DNA from: JBEKIK01 sp963838495
Lineage (GTDB): Bacteria; Planctomycetota; Planctomycetia; Pirellulales; Thermoguttaceae
Assembly (NCBI GenBank): GCA_963838495.1
Contig: CAWIRC010000001.1
Coordinates: 1,240,001-1,304,000 of the forward strand
Length of the DNA: 64,000 nucleotides
Direction: 5' to 3'
The first letter of the stretch is position 1, and each line of letters starts with the position of its first letter. A model generated the notes under the pieces. That model ran no database searches. It saw nothing but the letters and a program-made list of their open reading frames with translations, and was not told where the DNA came from. Of this stretch, positions 1 through 10,604 are shown piece after piece. The position numbers were made by a program, and so were the translations under genes.

Positions 1-696
1 AACTAGAAGGGGGAGAGGCCATTTTACAGGCATCTAGGAGGTGTAAACTTGATACTATCTGATTAACACGCGTAAGATATTACCCCCCATTGCCTGCTTA
101 TCTTAAAACGATAATGATTAAGTAAGGGGAGACTTTGGAAATTAACCTGAATGCTGGATAACCTATAGCGTAACATTTTGTCCCCTGCGGGCTTAAACGT
201 GCAGTCAATAGATTCAGCACCTATAAGGAGCACACGAACAAAAAGCTATGAAAGGGCGAAATGGAAGTGGAAAATGCTTGTGGATTTCAATCTCAGACAC
301 GGATTCTTCAACTTTATTGAGAGCTGAAAATTATAAAGAACGAAATACATATTAGAGCCGAGTGTTTTTCCAACTTCTTTGGGATTTTAAAGGAAAAAAG
401 CAAATCCCGGCACTTAATTATCCATTTAACCCCCTCTGCCTATTTGCCGATAAGCAGTCCGCTTGCTAAGAGTTAAACGGTTGATTATCATTGCATGATG
501 AAATATTTTGCGAGTCTACCAATAATGGGGTGTACTGTTACTGGTTAGATCGTAGCAAGCCGATGAAGATTCAATGCGATTATTGCCCCCTAGGTTTACG
601 AGCGAATGACCGGCATGTGTGCCAGGAGGCGCCGATTTTATAAAACCGTATGACGGCCACCTAAAACATTTGCCGCCCCGATAATGGAGAAATCGA
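1..696. other. Long stretch without a recognisable gene
   Basis: No open frame here has a recognisable product, and the stretch is visibly richer in A and T than the neighbouring genes. I see no tRNA-like cloverleaf, no clear terminator and no copy of the palindrome families found later. The last 15 bases hold a plausible ribosome binding site (tggagaaa) for the ABC ATPase at 697. It may be an upstream regulatory region or the decayed end of a gene lying outside the window. Confidence 0.5.
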
Positions 697-1485
<789 letters not shown>

Positions 1486-1567
1486 AAAACAGTTTAAAGC
1501 AATTGAATTCACGACTCTTTTTCCACATAAATCAAGCGACGAAAAAAATATCATCAGACATAAACAA

Positions 1568-4097
1568 ATGGTCCTTTGGAAATTCACGCTACGCGAGATC
1601 AAGAGCCGGCCGGGCCGGGCAACGCTCACGCTTCTGAGCATCGTCATCAGCGTGGCAGCCGTGGTGGCCGTCACAGTATCGAAAAACACCACCCACCACG
1701 CCTACAAGGACATGTACGAAAGCGTGGCCGGACGGGCGGCCTTCGAGGTGGCCGCCGACCGTGACCGCTTCTTCGACGAGCGAATCGTAAAAGCCCTGGG
1801 AATGGTCGGCGGGGTTAAAGAGGTCACTCCCCTGATCCAAAAAACTACCCGGTTGGTCTTCAACAAACAAAACCTCTTAACAATAGTTATGGGTATCGAT
1901 CCGCTTCGGAACGAATTGACCCATGAATATGATCTTAAACAAGGCGACGGTTTCCCCAAGCAAGACACCGATGATGACATTGCCATGATGGAAGTCGGGT
2001 TCGCCGACGCCTTGGGTGTAAAAGTCGGCGATGAGATAAAATTGACCGTGGGCAACGGCGCGAAGAAAATCTTCACCGTCGTGGGGCTGTTGGCCCCCAG
2101 GAGCACCTCGAATTTCAATCAGGGCGGTTTGGTGTTTTTGCCGATGGGCACCGCCCAATATTATTATTCCAAGACAGGGAGCGGCATCAACCGCGCGAAC
2201 ATCATCCTCGATTCGGGGGTCGATGAAAACAAGGTGCAAGCCAGCCTGGCTGCGGCATTGCCCGCCGGCATGCAGGTGCGCATGCCTTCGGCGCGGCTTC
2301 AGATGTCGGCGGACACCCTGAAAAGCGCGGAGCAGGGCCTGGCCTTCGCCTTCTGGCTGAACATCGTGCTCGCCATTTTCATGATCTTCAATACCTTCCT
2401 GATGAACGTCGGCGAACGGCGCCGGCAGCTTTCCATCCTGAGGGCCATCGGCACCACGCGAAAACAAATCATGCGGATGTTGATACTGGAAGGTTTTGCC
2501 ATGGGCGTAACCGGCACGCTCTTGGGCGTCATATTGGGAGTCATAGGCGCGCGTTTGCTCACCGCTGGGATGATGAAAGTGTATTCCAACTCCATTCCTT
2601 CGCTTTTGATCACGTCCGGCCCGTTTATTTTGGCATCTATTATTGGGCCGCTGATGTCCGTATGCGGCGTGATCGTTCCCGCCTATATAGCCGGTAAAAT
2701 CACGCCCCTGGAAGGAATGCGGCCGATCGTTGACGAGCACGACCGGCGGATCCCCTTGTCGTTCGTCATATCGGCCGTAGTGGTGTTCATCGTGACCGGA
2801 TCGCTTTTGGCCGGCAGCATTTTCGGGGTATTGCCCTTGGCGTTGCTGCCCATTTTCGGGGTGATTTTTACCGCCGCCTTTGTGATGCTCGTGCCCATCG
2901 TGCTTAAGGGCATGTCCAAGGGCACGGCCGCGGTGCTCTATCCCCTGTTGAGGGTCGAAGGGCAATTGGCCAGCCGGCAGATCCTTCGCCGCCGGGCCAG
3001 AACCACCTTGACCATCGGCATCCTTTACGTGGCCGTCAGCCTGGCCGTCAGCCTGGGCATCACGCTGGTGAACAACATCAACGACGTCCGGGCCTGGTTC
3101 GACAAGACGATGAACGGTGATTTCGTTGTCCGCGCGACTTCAGCCGACATGTCCACGGGCTCGCCGATGCAAATGCCCGAATCGCTGGGCGACGAGATTC
3201 GCCGCATCGACGGGGTGAAAAACGTCGATAGCCTCCGCAACGTAACCGATGTAAAGGTCGGCGAACAGTCGATCCTGTTGTGCATCCGCGGCTTCACCGA
3301 CAAGGACAATCTGCCCCTGGTTTTAAAAGAGGGCTCTTTGGCCGACGTCCGCCGCGGATTATCGCGTGGCGAGGTGGTCATCGGCACGGTGCTGGCCAAC
3401 CGCCTGGGAAAGAAACTCGGCGATGAAATCGAGTTGACCACGCCTCAAGGCTCGAAAAAAGTCCGCATTGCAGGCATAGCCACGGTTTATTATAACGGCG
3501 GATGGGTGGCATACATGGAAGACCGACAGGCCAAGGAAATGATGGGCATCGAGGGAGTGGATGGCTTCCTCGTAGCCGCGGAACCAAAGAAATTGCAGTC
3601 GGTCGAAGCGGACATGAAAAAACTCTGCGCCGACCAAGGACTTATCTTGCATTCTTTCACCGCGCTGGTGAAAAAACTCAATGCCAAGCTCGACGGCGTG
3701 ATCGGCAGCCTGTGGGGCCTGATGGGACTGGGTTTTGTCATGGGCGCATTGGGCATGGCCAATACGCTTATGATGAACGTGCTGGAACAGACCCGCGAAC
3801 TGGCGCTCTTGCGTGGTGGCCATGACCCGCCGCCAGGTCCGCAAGACGATCCTCGCCCAGGCCGCCATCATCGGCGTGATCGGACTTTTCACCGGCGTGC
3901 TGGGCGGCATGATCGGATCGTACACCATCAATCTCAGTTCGATCCCCTTGTTCGGCCACGCCGCCGATTTCGTCATGCACCCCATACTGGTCCTATGGTG
4001 CTTCGCCGTGGGCATGGGAATCATTCTGCTGGCCGCTTGGATCCCCGCCGAACGCGCCGCACGGCTGAACCTGATGATCGCCCTGCAATATGAATAG
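1568..4097 (+). CDS. ABC transporter permease, double FtsX domain (one frame break)
   Basis: This is the membrane partner of the ATPase at 697, about 843 residues when read through. An N-terminal membrane helix is followed by a periplasmic MacB-type domain, a first FtsX block of helices (around residues 255-370), further helices near 395-450, a second periplasmic domain and a C-terminal FtsX block. The frame breaks at about 3812-3816. Upstream the protein reads ELALLR, and downstream in another frame it reads VAMTRRQVRKTIL. Adding back two bases (GC) restores the family sequence LLRAVxxTRRQV exactly. The C-terminal three helices are intact in the second frame, ending at 4097. I treat it as one functional gene with a two-base deletion, most likely technical. 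Confidence 0.88.
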
Positions 4098-4134
4098 CAG
4101 GGTGTGGGAACCGCACCGGATCTTATTTGGCCGT

Positions 4135-4153
4135 GGTGCATTTCATGCACCCT
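4135..4153. repeat. Short palindrome, ggtgca...tgcacc family
   Basis: The sequence ggtgcatttcatgcaccct is an inverted repeat. Related copies lie at 24633-24650, 24666-24684, 63325-63345 and 63380-63440, with a degenerate copy near 41005. All are in gaps between genes. Confidence 0.7.
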
Positions 4154-4232
4154 ACTGCTTGCTTTTCTGATGCAAACGTGCTATCAAATAGAAGCGTTGT
4201 CTCATGCAAACACTATTCACAAGGAGTTCCTT

Positions 4233-4460
4233 ATGCGACCTCCACACTGGCTTGACGGGATTATCGGCGAGCTTAGAGACGTTGACGACATCGCACTGGC
4301 GATTGCAGAATGCCCGAGGTTTCGCCAAGCAATTCAGCACGGGATTGACGCGGGCTTTAAGTGGGATGGACTGAATGAGCACGATCCCAAAAAACTGGGA
4401 AGCAGCTTCGAGCAGGAAATACGGATTGCAATAGTGGACGCTTTCAAGAGCGAGCACTAA
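4233..4460 (+). CDS. Small hypothetical protein
   Basis: A 75-residue protein I do not recognise. I chose the ATG at 4233 because a strong ribosome binding site (aaggag, 4221-4226) sits six bases before it. An upstream in-frame ATG at 4104 would begin inside a palindromic repeat and give an unlikely leader. The protein is mildly acidic, with no membrane segment or cysteine-rich motif, and reads like a soluble protein. It lies downstream of the permease but 135 bases away, and a large inverted-repeat element begins immediately after its stop. Confidence 0.55.
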   Translation: MRPPHWLDGIIGELRDVDDIALAIAECPRFRQAIQHGIDAGFKWDGLNEHDPKKLGSSFEQEIRIAIVDAFKSEH

Positions 4461-4590
4461 CCTGGATTATTCATAAATCCACACTAGCCCGAAGCGCAAG
4501 CGAGGGATGGGAAACAACTTACCCTCGCTTGCGCTTCGGGCTTGTGTTTTACGCTCTGCACAAAAAATCCCGTCTTATGAATAATCCGGG
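4461..4590. repeat. Nested inverted-repeat element (130 bp)
   Basis: A perfect 21-base inverted repeat (4486-4506 with 4522-4542, 15-base loop) is extended by four more pairs at 4481-4484 and 4544-4547. It sits inside an outer inverted repeat: 4461-4476 (cctggattattcataa) pairs with 4575-4590 with one mismatch. The inner arm starting agcccgaagcgcaagcg resembles a palindrome I know as frequent in Pirellulales genomes. It starts exactly after the stop of the preceding gene. The architecture is that of a REP/MITE-like element; it could also act as a bidirectional terminator. Confidence 0.75.
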
Positions 4591-4611
4591 CTAAACGGCT
4601 ACCCGCCCAAG

Positions 4612-5313
4612 TCAGCCATTCCGCACCCGGGGAAATTTTGCCCGCAACTCACGGCAAGCAATTGTCAACTGCGGAGACAGTCCAGGAAGCCAATCGGCGA
4701 TGTAGGCCATGTGGGCTTCCATGGCTTCCTGAAAAGGCCTGAGACGCCTCACAAATGCCGCGTCGGTCGCGGCCAGGGCGGCGGAAAAAACGTCGTTGAT
4801 CTCCGAAGACTCGATTTGAATCACCAATCGCAGGGCGGCTTGAATGTTGTCAAGCCGACAAACGGCCGCCTCCGCGTCGTCCATCATTTTCTCCAGCCGG
4901 GGCAGATAATCCTGCCAGGGATTAAAGATGTTCACCCTCCAGCCGGAACGCAAGGATGCGGCCCGACACACCGCCAGCAAATCGACATGGAACTGTTCCT
5001 GGAGCGCAAGACCGATAAAGAACAGCCTTTGACCGCTAAAGGCGGTTGACAGGCTTTCGTAAATTCGCTTGGCCCGCTGCTCCAGAATGATGCAACGCTC
5101 CAAGATCGCAGGCGCCTTGGACGCCGGGGCGCCAAGGCAACCGGCGTCCTGCAACACGGAGAGAAAGGTAGTTTCGTTCCATGGGGTCACGGCCCTGAAA
5201 TATACCCGCCAGCCGAAGCACCGAATGGTTGAAATCGGGTGGGTGAAGACATCCCAACTTGTTATAACACCAAGCATACTATTCGCCCCCGAAAGCTGGC
5301 GTTGGCGAGCCAT
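4612..5313 (-). CDS. Possible ferritin-like di-iron protein
   Basis: The 233-residue frame is mostly helical. From about residue 65 it shows the spacing of a ferritin-like or rubrerythrin-type four-helix bundle: glutamates in LEQRAKRIYE (E78, E86), an E-x-x-H pair in QEQFH (E106, H109), and glutamates in IESSE (E168, E171). The second E-x-x-H expected in helix four is not clearly present (EAMEAH near 196-201), so metal binding is uncertain. The first 45 residues look unlike the rest, and the true start may be internal or behind a frame error. It stands alone on the minus strand, downstream of the repeat element. Confidence 0.45.
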   Translation of the reverse strand: MARQRQLSGANSMLGVITSWDVFTHPISTIRCFGWRVYFRAVTPWNETTFLSVLQDAGCLGAPASKAPAILERCIILEQRAKRIYESLSTAFSGQRLFFIGLALQEQFHVDLLAVCRAASLRSGWRVNIFNPWQDYLPRLEKMMDDAEAAVCRLDNIQAALRLVIQIESSEINDVFSAALAATDAAFVRRLRPFQEAMEAHMAYIADWLPGLSPQLTIACRELRAKFPRVRNG

Positions 5314-5603
5314 CCTAGCTATTCAGCCTATCATTTTCGGCCGTCCAGTCAAGCAACCCGCATGGGGAAAATCTCAAAACCGCTTGAGCCATCCCGGTGG
5401 AAAGGCGCAGGCGGAGAAGGGGTCAGAATGGTCAGAACTATTTTTTTAGACGTCGTGGCGCGTAGTACCGGTTCTCAAACTGCTGAGACTGAGTCGCAAG
5501 AAATGAATAATTCTCGGTATTCACTTAATCTCTTGTAAATTTATCCGCCCAGATTCAAAAACCTGGGCTACCCTGCAAACCCCCAATCCCTTTATTCCCG
5601 AAA

Positions 5604-6047
5604 TCAATCATAAGAATAGCCCGCGAAATAAATCTCGTCTGGCTGATTGTCTTTGAATACGACGATATATATTCCTTGCCCGCGATCAAGGATTTCAAAC
5701 AACTCTTCATTTTGTTCGATCACATCACGTGTAGGGCGTTCCGTATCGAACAGCTTGACAATATCACAGGAAGATAGCTGAGCTACCGCGCCGAGCTTGG
5801 GCCGATTCGATACATGCTGAAGATCGAGTATGGAACGGGTTCCTTCGGCATCCGCAGCCTTGAGGGCTTTGCGAATCGACTTGTGTTTTGCCCCCGGGGC
5901 GGGCGAATTGGGACCGATGGGAAATTCGATATGCCGAATCACAGGATTGTATCTGCCGGCTTCGAATTCTCGCAGACGCAACTCTTGCAGGGCTGCTTCG
6001 ATATTCGGATTATATTTCACGAAGTAATAGTATGGTTCGGCACCCAT
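5604..6047 (-). CDS. Conserved hypothetical protein (147 aa)
   Basis: A soluble, charged 147-residue protein with no signal peptide or membrane segment. It begins with a tyrosine-rich stretch (PYYYFVKY) and a central lysine-rich loop, and ends in a strand-rich segment (IYIVVFKDNQPDEIYF). I have a faint memory of similar proteins in planctomycetes and cyanobacteria but cannot assign a function. It lies about 40 bases upstream (in the plus direction) of the next minus-strand gene, and the two could be co-transcribed from the 6722 side. Confidence 0.6.
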   Translation of the reverse strand: MGAEPYYYFVKYNPNIEAALQELRLREFEAGRYNPVIRHIEFPIGPNSPAPGAKHKSIRKALKAADAEGTRSILDLQHVSNRPKLGAVAQLSSCDIVKLFDTERPTRDVIEQNEELFEILDRGQGIYIVVFKDNQPDEIYFAGYSYD

Positions 6048-6089
6048 TTAACCATCCTCTCTTTCTAATCTAATTATGTGAAGCCGAGA

Positions 6090-6722
6090 TCAATTGAGTG
6101 CACAAGGTTTTCCGGCATTAATTTCCATGAGGGCAGATGGAAATGCCCATGCCTCCGGCTCCCAATCTTTTATATTTCCACGGGGAATCTTGGTTGCGAT
6201 TTTCCTTACCCAGTTGTTTAATCGCTTCCACCAATTCTTTGCTTCTTTTGTAGGCAATTGTCCGAGACTACTATAACGCCCGCCTATCCAGCCGATGTGC
6301 GATAAACCTATTTCGATTTGCCCTGATTCGGTTTGAGTTATCGGCAGGTAATCCAGGGTAAATATCTGGGGAATGGAACCAAGAAATGGAACATTAGAAT
6401 TGGAAGCCTCACAAGGGCCTTTCCATCCGGACCATGGGTCTTTAATAAAACCATCTTCTTCCAATGGAAGTCCCGGCAGTTCTAATCTCTTTCGAAATAT
6501 GGCGCCTAAAATGTCTTTTGCACTCCTCCGATATAGAGGCAGCGGTCCACTTGGCACGTGCCAAAGAATGTGGCGACCTTCCGATATCGACTCTCGTGTT
6601 TGTTTAGCGATCCATGATTTTTTGCCGTTCGGACATATAAAAGCAATTTCGCGATCGCTGTTAAGCCAAGAAAGCAGCTTTGCCATATCCGCATCGATAA
6701 GGTACATGTCTAAAGAACTCAT
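6090..6722 (-). CDS. Hypothetical protein (210 aa)
   Basis: A 210-residue soluble protein beginning MSSLDMYLIDADMAKLL, rich in tryptophan (11 or more), with no signal peptide. The N-terminal part (residues 1-70) has alternating strands and helices, followed by proline-rich and tryptophan-rich segments. I do not recognise the family. Tryptophan-rich proteins with this layout sometimes act as immunity or effector-associated proteins, but nothing here proves that. It is transcribed toward the 5604-6047 gene with a 42-base gap. Confidence 0.55.
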   Translation of the reverse strand: MSSLDMYLIDADMAKLLSWLNSDREIAFICPNGKKSWIAKQTRESISEGRHILWHVPSGPLPLYRRSAKDILGAIFRKRLELPGLPLEEDGFIKDPWSGWKGPCEASNSNVPFLGSIPQIFTLDYLPITQTESGQIEIGLSHIGWIGGRYSSLGQLPTKEAKNWWKRLNNWVRKIATKIPRGNIKDWEPEAWAFPSALMEINAGKPCALN

Positions 6723-6937
6723 GGCATTTCTTATATTGAATTTTACATCATCTAAATGAGCGGCACCAGTTCTCTAACCTGTACGACTGAGTCGCAATAG
6801 GCCACATTTTACGCTAAAAAAACGTCGCATCGTTAACGAAAAAATCCCCGGGAGCAAGCTCCCCGGCTAAACGTTTATGCTGCATCTTCTGTCTGTCGGT
6901 TGTTAGTAGGCTCGGCTTAGCCGGCTTATGCCGGCCG

Positions 6938-6990
6938 CTCGCCTTCATCCTTCATCACTCATCCTTCGTCTATCATCTCTCATCATTTCC
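6938..6990. repeat. Degenerate tandem repeat (ttcatcc/ctcatcc)
   Basis: A low-complexity run of seven-base units related to ttcatcc and ctcatcc overlaps the last codons of the TPR gene ending at 6983. The same unit type appears inside the AddB gene at 44753-44781. Confidence 0.6.
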
Positions 6991-9430
6991 CCTTTTCCGG
7001 GAACGGGACCCGGTAGGAATCGAGCCATGCCTTGATCCGGCCGGCGAGTTCCATATCGCCCTGAGAACGAGCCAGTTCCAATCCCTTTTGCGCCATGTCG
7101 ATAGCCTCGGACGGTTGATTGTCCTTTGCATAGGTCAACGCCAGACTGAAATATACTTGAGCAAGCCCCGGGTTATGTTGCAGGACTTGCCTGTAGTGGT
7201 CGATCGCTTCCGAGAGCTGTCCGGCTTGGGCCAGGGCCTGAGCCAGATTGATTTGGACCTGCGGAAGGTCGGAGTTGAGCCGAAAAGCCGTTTGCAGGTG
7301 ATCGACGGCTTGTTGGTATTCTCCGATCGATTGAAAGGCGTTGCCCAAGTTGTTATGGGCTTCAAATGAATTGGGATTGATTTGAATCGCCTTTTCGTAA
7401 TGTTCGATAGCATCGTGAACCCTGCCGATTTTGGTAAAAGCGCTGCCGAGATTGATGTGAGCCTGTGAAAATCCGGGATCAAGAGCAATTGCGGCTTCAT
7501 ATTGTTCAATTGCGTCTTGATATTGACCGGCCAGTTGAAAGGCATTACCCAGCGTGTTGTGGGCTGCAACTGAATTGGGATTCAACAACAAGGTTCGTTT
7601 ACATAATGCTATGGCTTCCTGTAATTGGCCCGTTTTTACGAGTGCGCTGGCCAAATTGCACCGGGCATCGACATAATCGGGGTCCAGTTGCACGGCGCGG
7701 CGATATTGTTCGATTGCCTCCCGGGTTTGACCGATTGTTTCCATGGCCGCTCCCAGAGTGTTGTATGCCTTGGCATAATCGGGATCGATCGTTATGGCCT
7801 GCCGGCAATGCTCGATGGCCTCCAAGGGCCTGCCGAGTTCGACGAGGGCGCCGGCCAGGTTATTGTGGACTTCGGCAAAATCGGGATACAACATCAAGGC
7901 CCGCTTGTATTGTTCGACTGCCTCCTGCAATCTCCCCGATTTGTCCAATGCAGTGCCCAAGACCGAGCGGGAATATGGATTATCAGGCGCCAGATCGAGG
8001 GCTTTGCGGGCATGCACGATTGCCTCGTTCAGCCGGCCTGCTTCGATATATTCCGAGCCGAGATTGTTATGGGCCACCCAACAATTCGGATTTTTTTCCA
8101 ATACGGCGTAATACATCGTAAAGGCATCGTGGTAGATTTTGGCTTGCCGCCAACATAGAAAGCCAAGGATTCCTACGGCGGCAACGGCGATGGCCGGCGA
8201 CGGCCATCTCAGCGTCGCCCGCATCCGCAGGTTCCACGCGCCCCACGCGGCCGATGCCAGGGCGATTATTCCTATCACTGAAATATGCTGATAACGGTCG
8301 GCCACCAGTGAATACTGCATGAATCCCACGTCGGTAAAGCCCATCACCGGCAATAAAGCGACGCAGAAAAATCCCCAGCAGAAAAGAATCGCCCCGCTCC
8401 AGTCTTTTCTGCATCGCCACAAGATCGCCGTGGCGATCATGGCCGCCGCCAACGGCAGCCACCATAATAGGTTTCCGGAGTCGATGTGCCATAACGGATA
8501 GATAAGAGCCAAGTTGACGGGCAAAAGGGCCTTGTAAAGGTAAAACCAAACAACTCCGCCGGCGCCCAATAGACGTTCGGTTACGCCGGCAACCCTAATC
8601 GGCGTATAGTCCACGGTTCGCGCCTGGAACCACATGTTTACGGCGACTATCGCAAAGGAAATCAAAAAGAACGGACCAATCAACGCCAAATCTCGCCTTG
8701 TCACCGGGCGCAGGAGCCAGATAAATCCCAAAAGGATTACAGGCAAAATCACCGTCGAACCCTTGCCCAGGGCCGACAATAGGAATGCCGCCAAACCTAG
8801 CCAGTACCAGCAGCCGGGGATCGCGCTGCTGCGATGGGGTCTGTCGGCATGCACTGTGCGATCGCCGCTTTCGACATTTTCGCCTGCGAATAACAGGTAT
8901 TTAACATAGAAATAAATCGCCAACAGGAAAAACAGCGTTGCCATCTCGTTTTTTCGCGAAGCGATCCAGGCCACCGATTCCACATTCACGGGGTGCAAAG
9001 CGAACAGCAGGGCCGCCAAAAATGCACCGGGAATGAATAATTTCCTCATGATCAGCCAAATCATCATTGCATCGGCTATGTGCAAAATCAGGTTGGTGGC
9101 ATGATAACCGACAGGTCTCATCCCCCACATCCGCCATTCGATCCAGAAAAATGAATCCGTCACGGGCCAGTAGTACTGCCATTTGGAAGTTGACCATATC
9201 CTGTATAGGCCGTCGTCGGCTTTTATGGACTCATTCTTTGTAAGATGAAGCTCATCGTCCAAAATGAAACCGCCTTTGATGGAGGGCGAGTAAACCAGGG
9301 GAATAATGATGAAGATTAAAAATATTCCCAAAATCATGCCGGAGCGCCGCATTCGAGATGTGGAGTTTTCCAACGCCGCTCGTGCAATGCGCTGGTGAAA
9401 GACAAAAAAGCGGGCAGAACGATTTGTCAT
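6983..9430 (-). CDS. TMTC-like membrane protein with 10 TPR repeats
   Basis: An 815-residue protein. After a basic N-terminus, about ten hydrophobic segments fill residues 30-440. The first periplasmic loop carries GGFILDDE and a tryptophan-rich stretch, then HATNLILH and HPVNVESVAWIASRK. This pattern resembles eukaryotic TMTC and bacterial relatives of the GT-C glycosyltransferase fold, in which the acidic LDDE loop is catalytic. Residues about 447-790 are ten consecutive 34-residue TPR units. I infer a membrane glycosyltransferase or scaffold at the cell envelope. A shorter paralogue with five TPR units lies at 35650-37653. It follows the MoxR gene by 53 bases on the same strand. Confidence 0.8.
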   Translation of the reverse strand: MTNRSARFFVFHQRIARAALENSTSRMRRSGMILGIFLIFIIIPLVYSPSIKGGFILDDELHLTKNESIKADDGLYRIWSTSKWQYYWPVTDSFFWIEWRMWGMRPVGYHATNLILHIADAMMIWLIMRKLFIPGAFLAALLFALHPVNVESVAWIASRKNEMATLFFLLAIYFYVKYLLFAGENVESGDRTVHADRPHRSSAIPGCWYWLGLAAFLLSALGKGSTVILPVILLGFIWLLRPVTRRDLALIGPFFLISFAIVAVNMWFQARTVDYTPIRVAGVTERLLGAGGVVWFYLYKALLPVNLALIYPLWHIDSGNLLWWLPLAAAMIATAILWRCRKDWSGAILFCWGFFCVALLPVMGFTDVGFMQYSLVADRYQHISVIGIIALASAAWGAWNLRMRATLRWPSPAIAVAAVGILGFLCWRQAKIYHDAFTMYYAVLEKNPNCWVAHNNLGSEYIEAGRLNEAIVHARKALDLAPDNPYSRSVLGTALDKSGRLQEAVEQYKRALMLYPDFAEVHNNLAGALVELGRPLEAIEHCRQAITIDPDYAKAYNTLGAAMETIGQTREAIEQYRRAVQLDPDYVDARCNLASALVKTGQLQEAIALCKRTLLLNPNSVAAHNTLGNAFQLAGQYQDAIEQYEAAIALDPGFSQAHINLGSAFTKIGRVHDAIEHYEKAIQINPNSFEAHNNLGNAFQSIGEYQQAVDHLQTAFRLNSDLPQVQINLAQALAQAGQLSEAIDHYRQVLQHNPGLAQVYFSLALTYAKDNQPSEAIDMAQKGLELARSQGDMELAGRIKAWLDSYRVPFPEKGK

Positions 9431-9482
9431 TCGTTTTTTGATTTTCTGGAGGGACTATTAATTTGCCCTTTTATGGGCATTA

Positions 9483-10486
9483 TCATTCGGCTTTTTCCGG
9501 CACTTTTTCCAGCAATTGCACGAGCACTTTGTCTGGCTCGATGCCCTCGGCCTGGGCCTCGAAATTGAGGATTATGCGGTGCCTGAGCGAGGGCAGGCAC
9601 ACGCGGCGGATGTCCTCGAAGCTGACGTTGTAGCGGCCGTCGAGAAGTGCGCGGACTTTGGCGGCCAGGGCGATGGTCTGGGCCCCGCGCGGGCTGGCGC
9701 CCCAGCGGATGTATTGATTGGTGATCGGCAGGGCGAACTGCCCGTTGGGATGCGTGGCCAGCACCAGCCGCACGATGTAATCCTGCACGTGGGCGGCCAG
9801 GATCACCTCGCGGACCAGGGCCTGCCACTGGAGAATTTCCGCTCCGTCCATGACTTTCGCCGGCTCGATCACCTCGCCGCGGGTGGTGCGGTCGATGATC
9901 GCCGCCAGTTCCTTGCGCTCGGAGTAGCCCACCAGCAGTTTGAAGAAGAAGCGGTCCAACTGGGCCTCGGGCAAGCGGATAGGTGCCTTCCTGCTCGATC
10001 GGGTTTTGCGTGGCCATGACCAGAAACGGCTGTTTCAGCTGGTAGCGCTTGCCGGCGGCGGTGACCGAGCCTTCCTGCATCGTTTCCAGCATGGCCGACT
10101 GCGTTTTCGGCGTGGCCCGGTTGATTTCGTCGGCCAGGCAGATTTGGGTGAAGATCGGCCCGCGCTGGAACTCGAAAAACCGCTTGCCTTCCACGGTTTC
10201 CATGACCATGTTCGTGCCGAGGATGTCGGCGGGCATCAGGTCGGGGGTGAACTGGATGCGGTTGAAATCCAGGCTGAGGGCTTTGGCCAGCGTGCGGACC
10301 AGGAGCGTTTTGCCCAGTCCCGGCACGCCTTCCAGCAGGCAATGCCCGCCGACGAACAGGCAAGTCAGTACGCCGTGGACGATCTCGTCGTGGCCGACGA
10401 TCACCCGGCCGAATCTGCTCGCGGACCGCCGTGTAGCGATCGACGAACTGCCGGGCACGCTTTTCCATTTTTTCTGCAATGCTCAT
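9483..10486 (-). CDS. MoxR-family AAA+ ATPase (two frame breaks)
   Basis: Read across two breaks this gives a full MoxR ATPase of about 333 residues. The N-terminal 25 residues (MSIAEKMEKRARQFVDRYTA) join at about 10413 to a segment with Walker A GVPGLGKT, Walker B CLADEINRA and sensor 1 ATQNP. After YPL, a second break at about 9969 leads to PEAQLDRFFFK and the C-terminal lid. The second break is explained by one extra T (ctt for ct before gcccgag). MoxR proteins are chaperone-like ATPases that assemble or activate proteins carrying a von Willebrand factor A domain. Such a protein is encoded immediately upstream (10605-13630). No DUF58 gene, the usual third partner, is visible. I regard the gene as intact in the organism. 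Confidence 0.9.
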
Positions 10487-10492
10487 GGTAAA

Positions 10493-10592
10493 TTAGTGGT
10501 TAGTGGACAGTGGTCAGTGGTCAGTGGTCAGTTATCAATATATTTGTGAAACCGCTTGCGGTTTCGCGGTGTAGAACGAGTTTGAAACTCGT
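10493..10592. repeat. Tandem heptamers plus two palindromes
   Basis: Positions 10493-10532 are a run of agtggtc-type heptamers. Next come a perfect 18-base palindrome (gaaaccgcttgcggtttc, 10548-10565) and an acgag...ctcgt inverted repeat at 10576-10592. They fill the 118-base gap between the VWA gene and the MoxR gene and directly precede the MoxR start codon, so any ribosome binding site there is poor. Confidence 0.75.
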
Positions 10593-10604
10593 CCCACTAG
10601 GACA

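Noticed and set aside
1877..2965. Long minus-strand open frame (362 codons) opposite the permease
   Set aside because: It is antisense to a clear FtsX permease, rich in His, Gly and Gln from reverse-complement codons, and has no family match.
3812..3816. Programmed frameshifting in the permease and other genes
   Set aside because: The breaks share no common slippery sequence or downstream stem; they fall mostly in homopolymer or dinucleotide runs, which fits technical indels better.
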